Shown: piece by piece, positions 14,864 through 24,206 of the stretch
Numbering within the stretch: the first letter of the stretch is position 1
Layout: each line of letters opens with the position of its first letter
Source of the DNA: VRUE01 sp963840565
GTDB lineage: Bacteria > Actinomycetota > Thermoleophilia > Solirubrobacterales > 70-9
Assembly: GCA_963840565.1 (NCBI GenBank)
Contig: CAWIZH010000006.1
Coordinates: 186,001 to 250,000, forward strand
Length of the DNA stretch: 64,000 nucleotides
Direction: 5' to 3'
The notes under the pieces: model-generated
What the model was told of the DNA's origin: nothing
Databases searched by the model: none
Seen by the model: only the letters and a program-made list of their open reading frames with translations
Program-made: the position numbers and the translations under genes

Positions 14864-15733
14864 ATGTTCTCGACGCTACGCACGCGCTTTGGGATCCCCG
14901 GAGTCATCTCGGTGATTGCCTTGGTCTTCGCGATGTTCGGCGGCGCTTACGCCGCCTCCAATTCTTCAGGCGGTGGCAAGGCCACCGCCAGCGCCAAGCA
15001 GGGCAAGCAAGGGAAGCAGGGCAAGACCGGCAAGACCGGGCCAGCGGGCCCGGCTGGACCTGCGGGAGCCCAAGGTCCTGTCGGGCCCAAGGGAGACACC
15101 GGCGCGCCAGGTTCGGCCGGCGCCCCTGGTGCCAGCGTGACGGGGGTCGCCATACCCGTCGGCAACGTCGAATGTGCAGCCAAAGAAGGCGGCGTCAAAT
15201 ACACCTCTGCAAGCGGTACCAACGTCGTCTGCAACGGCAAAAAAGGTGAAACCGGCCCGACCGGCTTTACCGAAACGCTGCCAAGCGGTAAGACCGAGAC
15301 CGGTGCTTGGGCTTTCGGTAGGACCGCCGGGGCTGGGTCCAGTTCCACTGCCGCTTCTTTCTCACTCCCCCTTCCAGCCGGACTTGAAAGCACCGACTGC
15401 GACACGTCGAGGACGAATTGCCAGGTTCACTTCATCCAGGCCAATGGCAAAGAACTCTGGTTCGACTTCATCGCAGAAGAACTGAAAGAACTGACTCAGA
15501 CTGAGTGTGCGGGAAGCGCTGCCGCCCCCACGGCCACGGGCGACAACCTCTGCGTCTACGAAGGGAAGAGAACCCCGAGCTCGATCATGGCCTCCGACTT
15601 GATCTTCAAGCCCGAGCAGGCCGCGCAACTCGTAATCAACAACGGCAGTGCCAGCCAATACGGGGCGCGCATCTACTCGATCAACGCCGAAGCCTCGGAG
15701 GCCTGGGGCACCTGGGCGGTAAAGGCCCCCTAA
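14864..15733 (+). CDS. secreted collagen-like repeat protein
   Basis: A 289-residue exported protein. Residues 1-31 are a signal peptide (basic start, hydrophobic core, ending AYAAS). Residues 45-90 are Gly-X-Y triplets (for example GKTGPAGPAGPAGAQGP), a bacterial collagen-like stalk. Residues 95-289 form a globular domain with four to six cysteines and probably strand-rich structure. Surface exposure and trimerisation are inferred from the family. A strong ribosome site (aaggagag) precedes ATG 14864. Confidence 0.85.
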   Translation: MFSTLRTRFGIPGVISVIALVFAMFGGAYAASNSSGGGKATASAKQGKQGKQGKTGKTGPAGPAGPAGAQGPVGPKGDTGAPGSAGAPGASVTGVAIPVGNVECAAKEGGVKYTSASGTNVVCNGKKGETGPTGFTETLPSGKTETGAWAFGRTAGAGSSSTAASFSLPLPAGLESTDCDTSRTNCQVHFIQANGKELWFDFIAEELKELTQTECAGSAAAPTATGDNLCVYEGKRTPSSIMASDLIFKPEQAAQLVINNGSASQYGARIYSINAEASEAWGTWAVKAP

Positions 15734-15744
15734 GCGCATCGTTC

Positions 15745-15800
15745 GACCGGCAAGGCGCCGGCTCCGCGACCTGACTTCGCGTGAGCCGGCGGCGCCGGTC
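15745..15800. terminator. imperfect GC-rich hairpin after the collagen-like gene
   Basis: Left strand gaccggcaaggcgccggctc and right strand gagccggcggcgccggtc can pair with a small internal mismatch across an 18-base loop, 12 bases after the stop. It probably separates the collagen-like gene from the NHL gene. Confidence 0.5.
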
Positions 15801-15848
15801 GGTAAGGCGTGACCGAGCACACCACCCACGAGAGGAAGGCCAGGTCGG

Positions 15849-18800
15849 ATGATCGCAGTGACAGACAACCGGATCGCAGTGGGCGGCGCGCGTCAGTACG
15901 GCCGTATCGCGCTCACGGCGCTCGCGAGCGCCGTGGCGGCATGTGCGTTGTGGCTCGCCCCTGCCGCCAGCGCCGACCTCACGTTCTGCTCCTCCGGGGA
16001 TGCGGAACACCCGGCCTTCGAAGCCGAAAGCTGCAATAAGCCGCGGGGGATCGCCACCGACTTTGAAACCGGCCGCGTCTACGTCGCCGATCAAGGGAAC
16101 AAACGCATCAACGTCTTTCAGTCAGACGGCGCCTTTCTCTTCGCCTTCGGCTGGGGCGTAGACACTGGAGCGTCTGAACTTCAAACCTGCACTATGGCAA
16201 GCGGCTGCCAGGCCGGGATCGAAGGGACGGGAGCCGGGCAGTTGAAGCCCATTTCGATCGCCGTCGACAACGCGGTGGGGAGCGCTTCACGGCACGATAT
16301 CTACGTCCTCGACGCGATTCAAAACTCCAATACCAATGCCGTGACTAACGCCCGGGTGGAGAAGTTCGAACCCGATGGCAGCTTTGTCTCCGCCTTCGGC
16401 TGGGGTGTCGACACGGGCGCGGCCAAACTGGAGAGTTGCACGGCGGCAAGCGGATGCCAGGCCGGAATCTCCGGGCCTGGCGAATGCCAGATCAGCGATA
16501 CTAGGACCCTGATCGCCGTCGGTCCGGGCGGCAACGTCTTCGTCGCCGACAGTGCCGAAAGCAAATCCCAGAATTTCACCGACCGGGTGGAGAAGTTCAC
16601 TGTGGCCGGCGCCTGCGGGGGGGAAACGCCCTTGCCGTCCGGCCAATTCGTCCGACTTTCCGCACTCGCCATCGACGGAGCCGAAGATGCCTGGGTGAGC
16701 GTAGAAGGACCCGGGGAAGGACTACGCAAGTATGACCTGGCGACGGGGGCCAAACTCTGCGCGCCCGAGTCGGGGAGCGAAACCGGCGCCATGGCGATAG
16801 ACGATGCAGGTGCCCTCTTTGTGGCGCAAACGGAAAATCGCCAAAAACACAATACCGGCTCATTCAAGGTGCTGAGCAAGTACAACACGGCAACCTGCGC
16901 GATCGAAAGCCGGTTCGGCTACGGCAAGTTGTTGAAACCGGTGGTCTACGGGATCGCCGCCCTGCACACTGTGACCGGGGATATCGTCAGCAGCGAAGCG
17001 AGCATTGGGGTAAACGAAGGACTTGTCCACCACCTCACCGAGCCCCAGCCCGGCCCGATCGTCGCTCTACCCAGCGTCAGTGCCTCTCCGCGCAGCGTCT
17101 GGGCGGCGATCGAAGCCGAAATCAACCCCGAGGGCGCCGAAACCCACTACAGCGTCGACTACGTCGACCAGCACTCCTATGAAACCGAGGGCGGCTTCGC
17201 CAGCCCCAACACAAGGACGGGCCCGGTGGAAATGATCGAAGGCGAAGACTTCCACCTGCACGCAGTTGAAGCGATCGCCGGCTGTCACCCCTTCACCCAG
17301 AGCGCCTTCGAAGAAGGCAAGTGCCTGGAACCCGAAGCCGTGTACCGCTACCGGATCCGCGCGACCAACCCCGACAACCCGTCGGGCAGCGGCGAAGCGA
17401 GCGCCGAAGGCTCCTTCGCCGCGAAGGCGCCGATCGAGGTGAGCGCGATCTATGCGACCGGTGTCGGCGCCGACACGGCGACGCTCAACGCCGAGGTGAA
17501 CCCGCTGGGCATCCCCGCCTCGGGCTACTTCGAGTACGTCGATGACGCCGCCTATGAGGCGGACCTGGAAGGCGGCGGAGACGGCTTCGCCGTGGCCATC
17601 CGCGCTCCCGACACCGCTGCCGGTGCCGCCCCGCTCGACTTCGGTGCCTCGGAAGACGACATCGTCGTGCACAGCGCCCCGCTCTACCCGCTCTCCGCGG
17701 GCACCACCTACCACTACCGCCTGGTCAGCACCAACACCTTCTTGAGCGAACCGGCGCCGAGCGCGTTGGGCATGCTGTGGACCTTCGCCGCGCCGGGGGC
17801 CCAGAGCTGCCCTGCAAACGAAGCCTTCCGCACCGGACCCTCGGCGTTGCTGCCCGATTGCCGGGCCTATGAGATGGTCAGCCCGCTCGACAAATCGAAT
17901 GGCGACGTGATCGTGCTCAAGGAGTTGCAGTCGCACCTGCCTGCCGTTTTGAATCAGAGCGCGACCTCGGGCGGACGCCTCGCCTACGGTTCAATGCGGG
18001 CCTTTCCAGACTCTCAGTCCTCGCCGACCACCGTCCAGTACATCGCCAGTCGCGATGCAGACGGCTGGTCGAACCACTCGATCAGCTCTCCGATCGACAA
18101 AGCGATCGAGCCAAAGGTCAGCTTCGACACCGAATTCAGGGCATTTTCTAAAGACCTGTGTGAGTCATGGCTGACCCCTTTCGCTGATCCGACCCTCGCC
18201 CCCGGCGCCCTGCCTGGTTTCTACAACATCTACCGTCGAAGGGACCAGGATTGTGGTGGCCCGGCCTACGAGGCGCTGACGACGATGGCGCCCGAACACC
18301 TCCTTGGGGCCGCGTTCGAAACGGAAATCCAGGGGGTCTCTGCCGATGGGGAGACGCTGGTCTTCGTCGCCAACGACAGTTTCGTCGGCTCGGGCGCACC
18401 AGCGAACGCGGTCGGCAAATCCCAGCTCTACGCGCGCTCGGGTGGGGAACTGCGCTTCCTCTGCGTGCTGCCGGGTGGCGCCCCGACGAGCGAACCGTGT
18501 GTGGCGGGCGGCGACAAAAACGCGGGCGGGGGGAAGAACTACCGCAAAGTGACGGTTGCGGGGGCCCTTTCGGCCGACGGGCGGCGGGTGTTCTGGACGG
18601 CGCCGGGGGCGCCGGGGCGGATCTACGTGCGCGAGAACCCGTTCGGAGAAGGAGCCGAGTGCTCCGATCCCACCGCGCCCTGCACGGTGGCGGTCTCCAA
18701 AGCCGCCGAAAAAACGGCGGGGACGAGCGGCTCGCGCTGGTGGGCGGCGGCCGATGACGGCTCGGCGGCGATCTTCACCACCGGCGGGCGGCTCTATGAG

Positions 18801-19937
18801 TTCGACGTGGATAGCGCGACGACCAGCCTGATCGCTGAAGGGGTGGCGGGCGTGGTGGGGGCGAGCCAGGACGCCTCGCGGGTCTACTTCGTCTCGACGA
18901 AAGCGCTGAGTGGGGAAGAAGAGAACGGGGTGGGAGACAAAGCCGAGGAAGGGAAACCGAACCTCTACCTCCACGAAGACGGGGAAGGCTCGGGGACGCT
19001 TCGCTACATCGGGACTCTGGCCGGGGGTGACGTTAGCCTCGAACCGGGTATCGCCAAGGACTCGCTGATCAGCATCGAACCCGGAACCCACAACGCGCGG
19101 GTGAGCCCCGACGGCCGGCACCTGGCGTTCATGTCAGAAGCGCCGCTTACGGGGGCCGACAACACCGACGCGAGCAGCGCGGCTCGGTGCGGAGCGCCGG
19201 GGGGGATCTGTGACAGCGAGGTCTATCTCTACGATGCGGCCGCCGGCCGGCTCGTCTGCGCCTCGTGCAACCCAAGCGGGGCGCGGCCAGTGGGGGTGAA
19301 CCTAAGAGCCAAAGAAGCTGCGCTGTTCTGGGTGGCCGGGCAGATTCCCGGTTGGGAGAACACCCTCTACGCGGCGCGGGTGCTCAGCGATGACGGCAGT
19401 CGCCTCTACTTCGAGAGCACCGACGCGCTCTCCCCGCGCGACAGCAACGGGCGCAAAGACGTCTATCAGTGGGAGGCGGCTGGCAGCGGCGGCTGCAGCG
19501 CCGCAGAACCGACCTACTCGGAGCTAAACGGCGGCTGCGTGGACCTGGTCTCCTCGGGGCAGAGCCGGCGCGACTCGGAATTCATCGACGCAAGCCCCTC
19601 GGGCGACGACGTCTTCTTCACCACCCTCGCGGGCTTGGTCCCCGAGGACTACGGGCTGGTCGACGTCTATGACGCCCGCGCCGGCGGCGGTCTGCCCAGC
19701 CCCGAGAAGGCGCCCGCGAGCTGCGAAGGCGAAGCCTGCCAGGGGCCCTACTCGCCGCCGACCGATCCGACCCCGGCCTCCTCGAGCTTCGAAGGGGCGG
19801 GCAACGTGCGCGAAGGAGCCTCGGCAGGACGCAGGTCCTGCGCCATGGACAAGCTGAAAAAGGGGGGCAAGTGCGTGGCCAAGAAGCATGCCAAGCGCCA
19901 CAAGCAAGCCAAGCACAAGCGGAGGGCCGGCCGGTGA
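15849..19937 (+). CDS. giant secreted protein with NHL repeats, fibronectin-like domains and a TolB-like propeller
   Basis: A 1362-residue exported protein. Residues 18-43 are a signal peptide ending SADL. Residues 45-390 contain NHL-type beta-propeller repeats (for example GIATDFETGRVYVADQGNKRINVF), including a twice-used insert FGWGVDTGA...SGCQAG. Residues 400-650 hold two fibronectin-like beta modules (AEINPEGAETHYSVDY and AEVNPLGIPASGYFEY). The rest resembles a WD40/TolB-like propeller (SPDGRHLAFMSEAPL). The last 30 residues are very Lys/Arg/His-rich and follow a Cys pair. The next gene overlaps its stop by 4 bases. The function is unknown; an extracellular adhesive or binding role is plausible. 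Confidence 0.8.
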   Translation: MIAVTDNRIAVGGARQYGRIALTALASAVAACALWLAPAASADLTFCSSGDAEHPAFEAESCNKPRGIATDFETGRVYVADQGNKRINVFQSDGAFLFAFGWGVDTGASELQTCTMASGCQAGIEGTGAGQLKPISIAVDNAVGSASRHDIYVLDAIQNSNTNAVTNARVEKFEPDGSFVSAFGWGVDTGAAKLESCTAASGCQAGISGPGECQISDTRTLIAVGPGGNVFVADSAESKSQNFTDRVEKFTVAGACGGETPLPSGQFVRLSALAIDGAEDAWVSVEGPGEGLRKYDLATGAKLCAPESGSETGAMAIDDAGALFVAQTENRQKHNTGSFKVLSKYNTATCAIESRFGYGKLLKPVVYGIAALHTVTGDIVSSEASIGVNEGLVHHLTEPQPGPIVALPSVSASPRSVWAAIEAEINPEGAETHYSVDYVDQHSYETEGGFASPNTRTGPVEMIEGEDFHLHAVEAIAGCHPFTQSAFEEGKCLEPEAVYRYRIRATNPDNPSGSGEASAEGSFAAKAPIEVSAIYATGVGADTATLNAEVNPLGIPASGYFEYVDDAAYEADLEGGGDGFAVAIRAPDTAAGAAPLDFGASEDDIVVHSAPLYPLSAGTTYHYRLVSTNTFLSEPAPSALGMLWTFAAPGAQSCPANEAFRTGPSALLPDCRAYEMVSPLDKSNGDVIVLKELQSHLPAVLNQSATSGGRLAYGSMRAFPDSQSSPTTVQYIASRDADGWSNHSISSPIDKAIEPKVSFDTEFRAFSKDLCESWLTPFADPTLAPGALPGFYNIYRRRDQDCGGPAYEALTTMAPEHLLGAAFETEIQGVSADGETLVFVANDSFVGSGAPANAVGKSQLYARSGGELRFLCVLPGGAPTSEPCVAGGDKNAGGGKNYRKVTVAGALSADGRRVFWTAPGAPGRIYVRENPFGEGAECSDPTAPCTVAVSKAAEKTAGTSGSRWWAAADDGSAAIFTTGGRLYEFDVDSATTSLIAEGVAGVVGASQDASRVYFVSTKALSGEEENGVGDKAEEGKPNLYLHEDGEGSGTLRYIGTLAGGDVSLEPGIAKDSLISIEPGTHNARVSPDGRHLAFMSEAPLTGADNTDASSAARCGAPGGICDSEVYLYDAAAGRLVCASCNPSGARPVGVNLRAKEAALFWVAGQIPGWENTLYAARVLSDDGSRLYFESTDALSPRDSNGRKDVYQWEAAGSGGCSAAEPTYSELNGGCVDLVSSGQSRRDSEFIDASPSGDDVFFTTLAGLVPEDYGLVDVYDARAGGGLPSPEKAPASCEGEACQGPYSPPTDPTPASSSFEGAGNVREGASAGRRSCAMDKLKKGGKCVAKKHAKRHKQAKHKRRAGR

Positions 19938-22885
19938 GGCGCGCCCTGCTTGGCTTTGCCGCGACCGCGCTGGCGCTGGGGGCACTCGCCTCCCCCGCCA
20001 TTGCGCAGATCGGCTTCAGCGAATTCGACGTCGCCTTCACCGGCCCCAAAGGGGAAACCGTCACCCAGGCGGGCTCCCATCCCTTCGCGATGAGCACGAC
20101 GCTTCATTTCCAAGCCGGCGAAGGCGGAAGTCTGGAAGAGGCAGCCAAGGACATCCTCGTCTCCCAGGTGGCGGGCTTCGCCGGCAACCCGACCGCGGTG
20201 CCGCGCTGCCCGACCGCGGACTTTCTCACCGGATTCCCGCTCGATTCGGGTCTGAGCGGCAAGATCAACGTCCCCTCCTGTGCCGACGCCTCGGCGGTCG
20301 GGGTCGTCACCGTCACGATCACGACTGGCACGGTAGAGGTCCCCGTCTACGGCGCGATCTACAACCTCGAACCGCCGCCGGGGGTGGCCGCCAAACTCGG
20401 TTTCTATGCCTCCGGGGTGCCGGTCACCCTCGAGCTCGGCGTCTCTGAAACCCCCCCCTACAACGTCATCGGCGGGCCAACCAACCTGACCCAGGCCCTC
20501 GAACTCCTGGGCTCGGCCTTCACGCTCTGGGGCACCCCCGCCGACCCCGCCCACGACACGCTGCGCGGTCACTGCATCGCCCCGGCCTCGGGCGCCTCGC
20601 TCGGCAGCTGCCATGCGGCGATCGCCGAAGTCCCCTTCCTGACCCTGCCGCGGGCCTGCGAAGGCCCGCTGGCGACGAGCTATGCGATCGACTCCTGGCA
20701 GCACCCTGGCGCCAAGCTCTCCAACGACCACCCCGATCTGAGCGACCCCAACTGGGTCAGGGGTGCGGTCCAAACCCACGAAACCGCCGGCAACCCCGTC
20801 GGCATGACAGGCTGCGCCCAACTCGGCTTCGCCCCTGAAATCAGCGCCCAGCCAACCTCTAAAGCGGCGACCTCCCCCAGTGGTCTGGACTTCTCGCTCG
20901 ACACCGAAAACGAAGGCCTCGCCAACCCCGACGGGCTGTCGAACGCCGATGTCGACAAAGCTGTCGTGACGTTGCCTCGGGGCTTCTCCACCAACCCCGC
21001 CCTGGCCGAAGGCCTGAACGTCTGCTCCGAAGCCCAGTTCGCAGCCGAGACCCCGTACTCCGCCCCAGGCGAAGGCCCCAACTTCGCTCCGCCGGGCGTC
21101 GCCTGCCCCGAAGCCGCCAAGATCGGCTCGGTCGAAGTCGAAACCCCGATCCTCGAAGGCAAGCTGCTCAAGGGCTCCCTGTTCATCGCCACCCCTTATG
21201 AGAACCCCTTCAACTCGCTGATCGCCATCTACATGGTGATCAAGGATCCCGAACTGGGGATCGTCGTCAAGGTGCCGCTGCGGGTAAGCGCCGATCCGGT
21301 CACCGGGCAGCTAACTACCTTCGCCGAAGACCTGCCGCCCTTCCCCGTTTCGCACTTCAGGCTGCACTTCCGCGAGGGGACGCGCTCACCGCTGGCCACC
21401 CCTTCGGCCTGCGGCACCTACGACGGCCTAAACGGCGACCCCGAACCGGTGAGGGCGACCCTCTACCCCTCTTCGGGCGGAGCGCCGGTGCGGACCTCCT
21501 CGGCCTTCTCGATCATCAGCGGCCCCGAAGGCAATGCCTGCCCCAATGGCGGCCTGCCCCCCTTCCACCCAGGCCTGATCGCGGGAACCCTCAACAACGC
21601 CGCCGGTCACTTCAGCCCCTTCAACCTGCGCTTGAGCAGAACTGACTCCGAACAAGAGATCACCCACTTCTCGATCAAGCTGCCCCCAGGGATCACCGGC
21701 AAGCTCGCCGGCATCCCCTACTGCCCAGATGCCGCTATCGCCCAGGCGATCGCAAGAACAGGCCCCCACGGAGGCCAGGAAGAGCTGAACAGCCCAAGCT
21801 GCCCCGCCTCAAGCGAAGTAGGCCACACCCTGGCCGGAGCAGGAGTGGGCTCATCCCTCGCCTACGCCCCAGGCAAGGTCTACCTCGCAGGTCCCTACCA
21901 CGGCTCCAACCTCTCGATCGTCGCGATCACCGCAGGAGTAGTAGGACCCTTTGACCTCGGCACCGTAGTAGTGCGCCAAGCCCTGAAGATCGACCCTGAG
22001 ACAGCCGAAGTCTTCATCGACTCCACAGGCTCAGACCCGATCCCCCACATCATCAAGGGCATTCCGGTGCATCTCAGAGACATCAGGGCCTACGTAGACA
22101 GGCCCAACTTTGTCTTGAACCCAACCGATTGCACCAGGACATCGACAGCTTCAACCCTGCTGGGTTCAGGCCTTGACTTCGGCTCTGAAGCCGACGACCG
22201 CCCGGTAACCGTCTCCACCCCCTTCCAGGCAGCAGACTGCGCAGCCCTCCCCTTCAAGCCGAAGCTGGCCCTCTCCCTCAAGGGAGGGACCAGGCGAGGC
22301 GACTACCCAGCCTTCAAAGCAACCCTCGCGATGAACGGCATCGGCGAAGCAGGGATTGCCAGAGCACAGGTGACCCTGCCCAAGTCGGAGTTCATCGCCA
22401 ACGCCCACTTCAACACGATCTGCACCAGGGTCCAGTTCAAGGCGGGTCAAGGCAACGGCACAAGCTGCCCCGCAGGATCGGTCTACGGCAGGGCAAGAGC
22501 AACCACCCCGATCCTCGGAGAACCGCTCACAGGCCCCGTCTTCCTGCGCTCTTCTGAACACCAGCTCCCAGACCTAGTAGTCGCCCTGCACAACTCCCAG
22601 GTCGACTTCGACCTGGTCGGCCACGTCGACTCGGTCAAAGGCAAGCTGCGCAATACCTTTGAAGCTGCACCTGACGCGCCCGTCTCCTCCTTCGTGCTTG
22701 AAATGCAGGGGGGGAAGAAGGGGCTGTTCGAAAACAGCACCAACCTCTGCGCCGGGACCCGCCGTGCCCTTTCTGCCTTTACTGGGCAGAACGGAAAGGT
22801 CTGGGATACGAAGCCTGTGATGCGGGTGAAGTGCCCGAAGGGGCGAACGGCGAAGCACAAGCGGGCCGCGCACAGGCGCCGCTAG
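19934..22885 (+). CDS. large secreted protein with basic C-terminal tail
   Basis: A 983-residue exported protein. Residues 1-25 are a signal peptide (RRALLGFAATALALGALASPAIA). The body is beta-rich with two related stretches that each include phrases such as VTLPRGFSTNPALAEGL and IKLPPGITGKLAGIPYC, followed by SCPASSEVG-type cysteines, which suggests repeated domains. It ends in a Lys/Arg/His tail like its upstream neighbour. The GTG start at 19934 overlaps the previous stop, so they form one operon. Codon choice in the last third is richer in A-ending codons than in the first part. I do not recognise the family beyond similar hypothetical actinobacterial proteins. Confidence 0.75.
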   Translation: MRRALLGFAATALALGALASPAIAQIGFSEFDVAFTGPKGETVTQAGSHPFAMSTTLHFQAGEGGSLEEAAKDILVSQVAGFAGNPTAVPRCPTADFLTGFPLDSGLSGKINVPSCADASAVGVVTVTITTGTVEVPVYGAIYNLEPPPGVAAKLGFYASGVPVTLELGVSETPPYNVIGGPTNLTQALELLGSAFTLWGTPADPAHDTLRGHCIAPASGASLGSCHAAIAEVPFLTLPRACEGPLATSYAIDSWQHPGAKLSNDHPDLSDPNWVRGAVQTHETAGNPVGMTGCAQLGFAPEISAQPTSKAATSPSGLDFSLDTENEGLANPDGLSNADVDKAVVTLPRGFSTNPALAEGLNVCSEAQFAAETPYSAPGEGPNFAPPGVACPEAAKIGSVEVETPILEGKLLKGSLFIATPYENPFNSLIAIYMVIKDPELGIVVKVPLRVSADPVTGQLTTFAEDLPPFPVSHFRLHFREGTRSPLATPSACGTYDGLNGDPEPVRATLYPSSGGAPVRTSSAFSIISGPEGNACPNGGLPPFHPGLIAGTLNNAAGHFSPFNLRLSRTDSEQEITHFSIKLPPGITGKLAGIPYCPDAAIAQAIARTGPHGGQEELNSPSCPASSEVGHTLAGAGVGSSLAYAPGKVYLAGPYHGSNLSIVAITAGVVGPFDLGTVVVRQALKIDPETAEVFIDSTGSDPIPHIIKGIPVHLRDIRAYVDRPNFVLNPTDCTRTSTASTLLGSGLDFGSEADDRPVTVSTPFQAADCAALPFKPKLALSLKGGTRRGDYPAFKATLAMNGIGEAGIARAQVTLPKSEFIANAHFNTICTRVQFKAGQGNGTSCPAGSVYGRARATTPILGEPLTGPVFLRSSEHQLPDLVVALHNSQVDFDLVGHVDSVKGKLRNTFEAAPDAPVSSFVLEMQGGKKGLFENSTNLCAGTRRALSAFTGQNGKVWDTKPVMRVKCPKGRTAKHKRAAHRRR

Positions 22886-22898
22886 CTCCGAGGGGGAA

Positions 22899-24083
22899 AT
22901 GCGCGTCGAAGAGATCCGTGCCGGTCTCGCCAGGCGCCTGCGCGCCCGGCGCGCAGAGATCGAACAGGAGGCGCTGGCGCGGATCAACTCGGTTTCCGAT
23001 CTCGGCGAGAGCACCGACCCGGCCTATCGCGATGGGCTCAGAGCGGCGGTCTCCGCCGCTCTGGAGTATGGCATCGAGGCGGTCGAGTGCAGTCCCGAGC
23101 ACCCGCCGCCGATGCCCACGGTTCTTCTGGCCCAGGCTCGCCTTGCGGCAAGGCATGGGGTCAAACTGGAAACCGTCCTGCGTCGCTACCTCGCCGGCTA
23201 CACCTTGCTCGGCGACTTCCTGATCGAGGAGTCCGGGCGAGGCGGCGGCCGCCTCGACGGCACCTCACTTAAGCGCCTGTTGCGTACCCAGGCTTCCCTG
23301 CTCGATCGCCTGATCGCCGCAGTCAGCGGCGAGTATGCCCGCGAGGCGGCGGTGCGGACGGGGTCCTTGGAGGAGCGCCGGGTAAAGCTCGTGCGACGCC
23401 TGCTCGACGGCGAGCTGCTCGACACCTCCGAACTCGAATATGACTTCGACGGTTGGCACCTCGGCCTGATCGCCACCGGCCTCGACCCCGAGCGGGAGAT
23501 CAACGAGCTCTCGCGCCGGATCGACTGCTGCTCTTTGATCGTGCACAGTGACCGCGAGACGGCTTGGGCCTGGCTGGGGGCTCGCCAGCGCCTTGAGTCT
23601 GGCGACCTTGCAGATAGCTTTCGCCGTGACGCCGACACCAAGGTGCGGATCGCAATTGGGGAGCCGGGGGAGGGCCTCTCGGGATGGCGGCTGACGCATC
23701 GCCAAGCAAGATCCGCCCTTCCGATCGCCTTACGCGCCGGTGAGACGATCATTTGTTATGCAAACGTCACCCTACTCGCCGCCGCCCTCAACGACGACAT
23801 CCTCGCGAACTCGCTTCGAAAGATATATCTCGTTCCTCTCGAAGAGGAGCGAGACGGTGGTGAGACGTTGCGCGAGACGCTTCGCACCTATTTTGCCGCC
23901 GAGCGGACTATTTCTTCAACTGCCGCGATGCTCAACGTGAGGAGACACACCGTCGCCAGTCGCCTGCGAGTAGCCGAGGAGCGAATGGCACGCCGACTCG
24001 AGACCTGTGCCGCCGAGTTAGACCTAGCCCTACGGCTGGAGCAGCTAGATAGCGCAGATACCCACCTGGTCGGTAGCAGCTGA
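22899..24083 (+). CDS. PucR/CdaR-type transcriptional regulator
   Basis: A 394-residue cytoplasmic regulator. The C-terminal 60 residues are the PucR-type helix-turn-helix (LRETLRTYFAAERTISSTAAMLNVRRHTVASRLRVAEERM region). Residues 1-170 are a helical RsbRD-like sensor region and 170-310 a degenerate GGDEF-like domain common to this family. It starts at ATG 22899, 13 bases after the secreted protein's stop, so it may belong to the same transcript and control the surface operon; that role is inferred. Confidence 0.85.
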   Translation: MRVEEIRAGLARRLRARRAEIEQEALARINSVSDLGESTDPAYRDGLRAAVSAALEYGIEAVECSPEHPPPMPTVLLAQARLAARHGVKLETVLRRYLAGYTLLGDFLIEESGRGGGRLDGTSLKRLLRTQASLLDRLIAAVSGEYAREAAVRTGSLEERRVKLVRRLLDGELLDTSELEYDFDGWHLGLIATGLDPEREINELSRRIDCCSLIVHSDRETAWAWLGARQRLESGDLADSFRRDADTKVRIAIGEPGEGLSGWRLTHRQARSALPIALRAGETIICYANVTLLAAALNDDILANSLRKIYLVPLEEERDGGETLRETLRTYFAAERTISSTAAMLNVRRHTVASRLRVAEERMARRLETCAAELDLALRLEQLDSADTHLVGSS

Positions 24084-24137
24084 ATCCCCCGTCCGAATTG
24101 GTCGGGCAGACGGGGGAGGTGGCTGCCAGCCTCGACG

Positions 24138-24153
24138 GTAGCCATTTGGCTAC
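24138..24153. terminator. small hairpin between the PucR gene and the next secreted-protein gene
   Basis: GTAGCC and GGCTAC pair perfectly around attt. A second stem (CCGACA/TGTCGG) starts near 24170, just before the ribosome site aggaggcgag of the next gene, and could influence its translation. Confidence 0.4.
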
Positions 24154-24206
24154 TTCACTATTAGAAAGAACCGACACTCTCGGGAGCTGTCGGACTAGGA
24201 GGCGAG

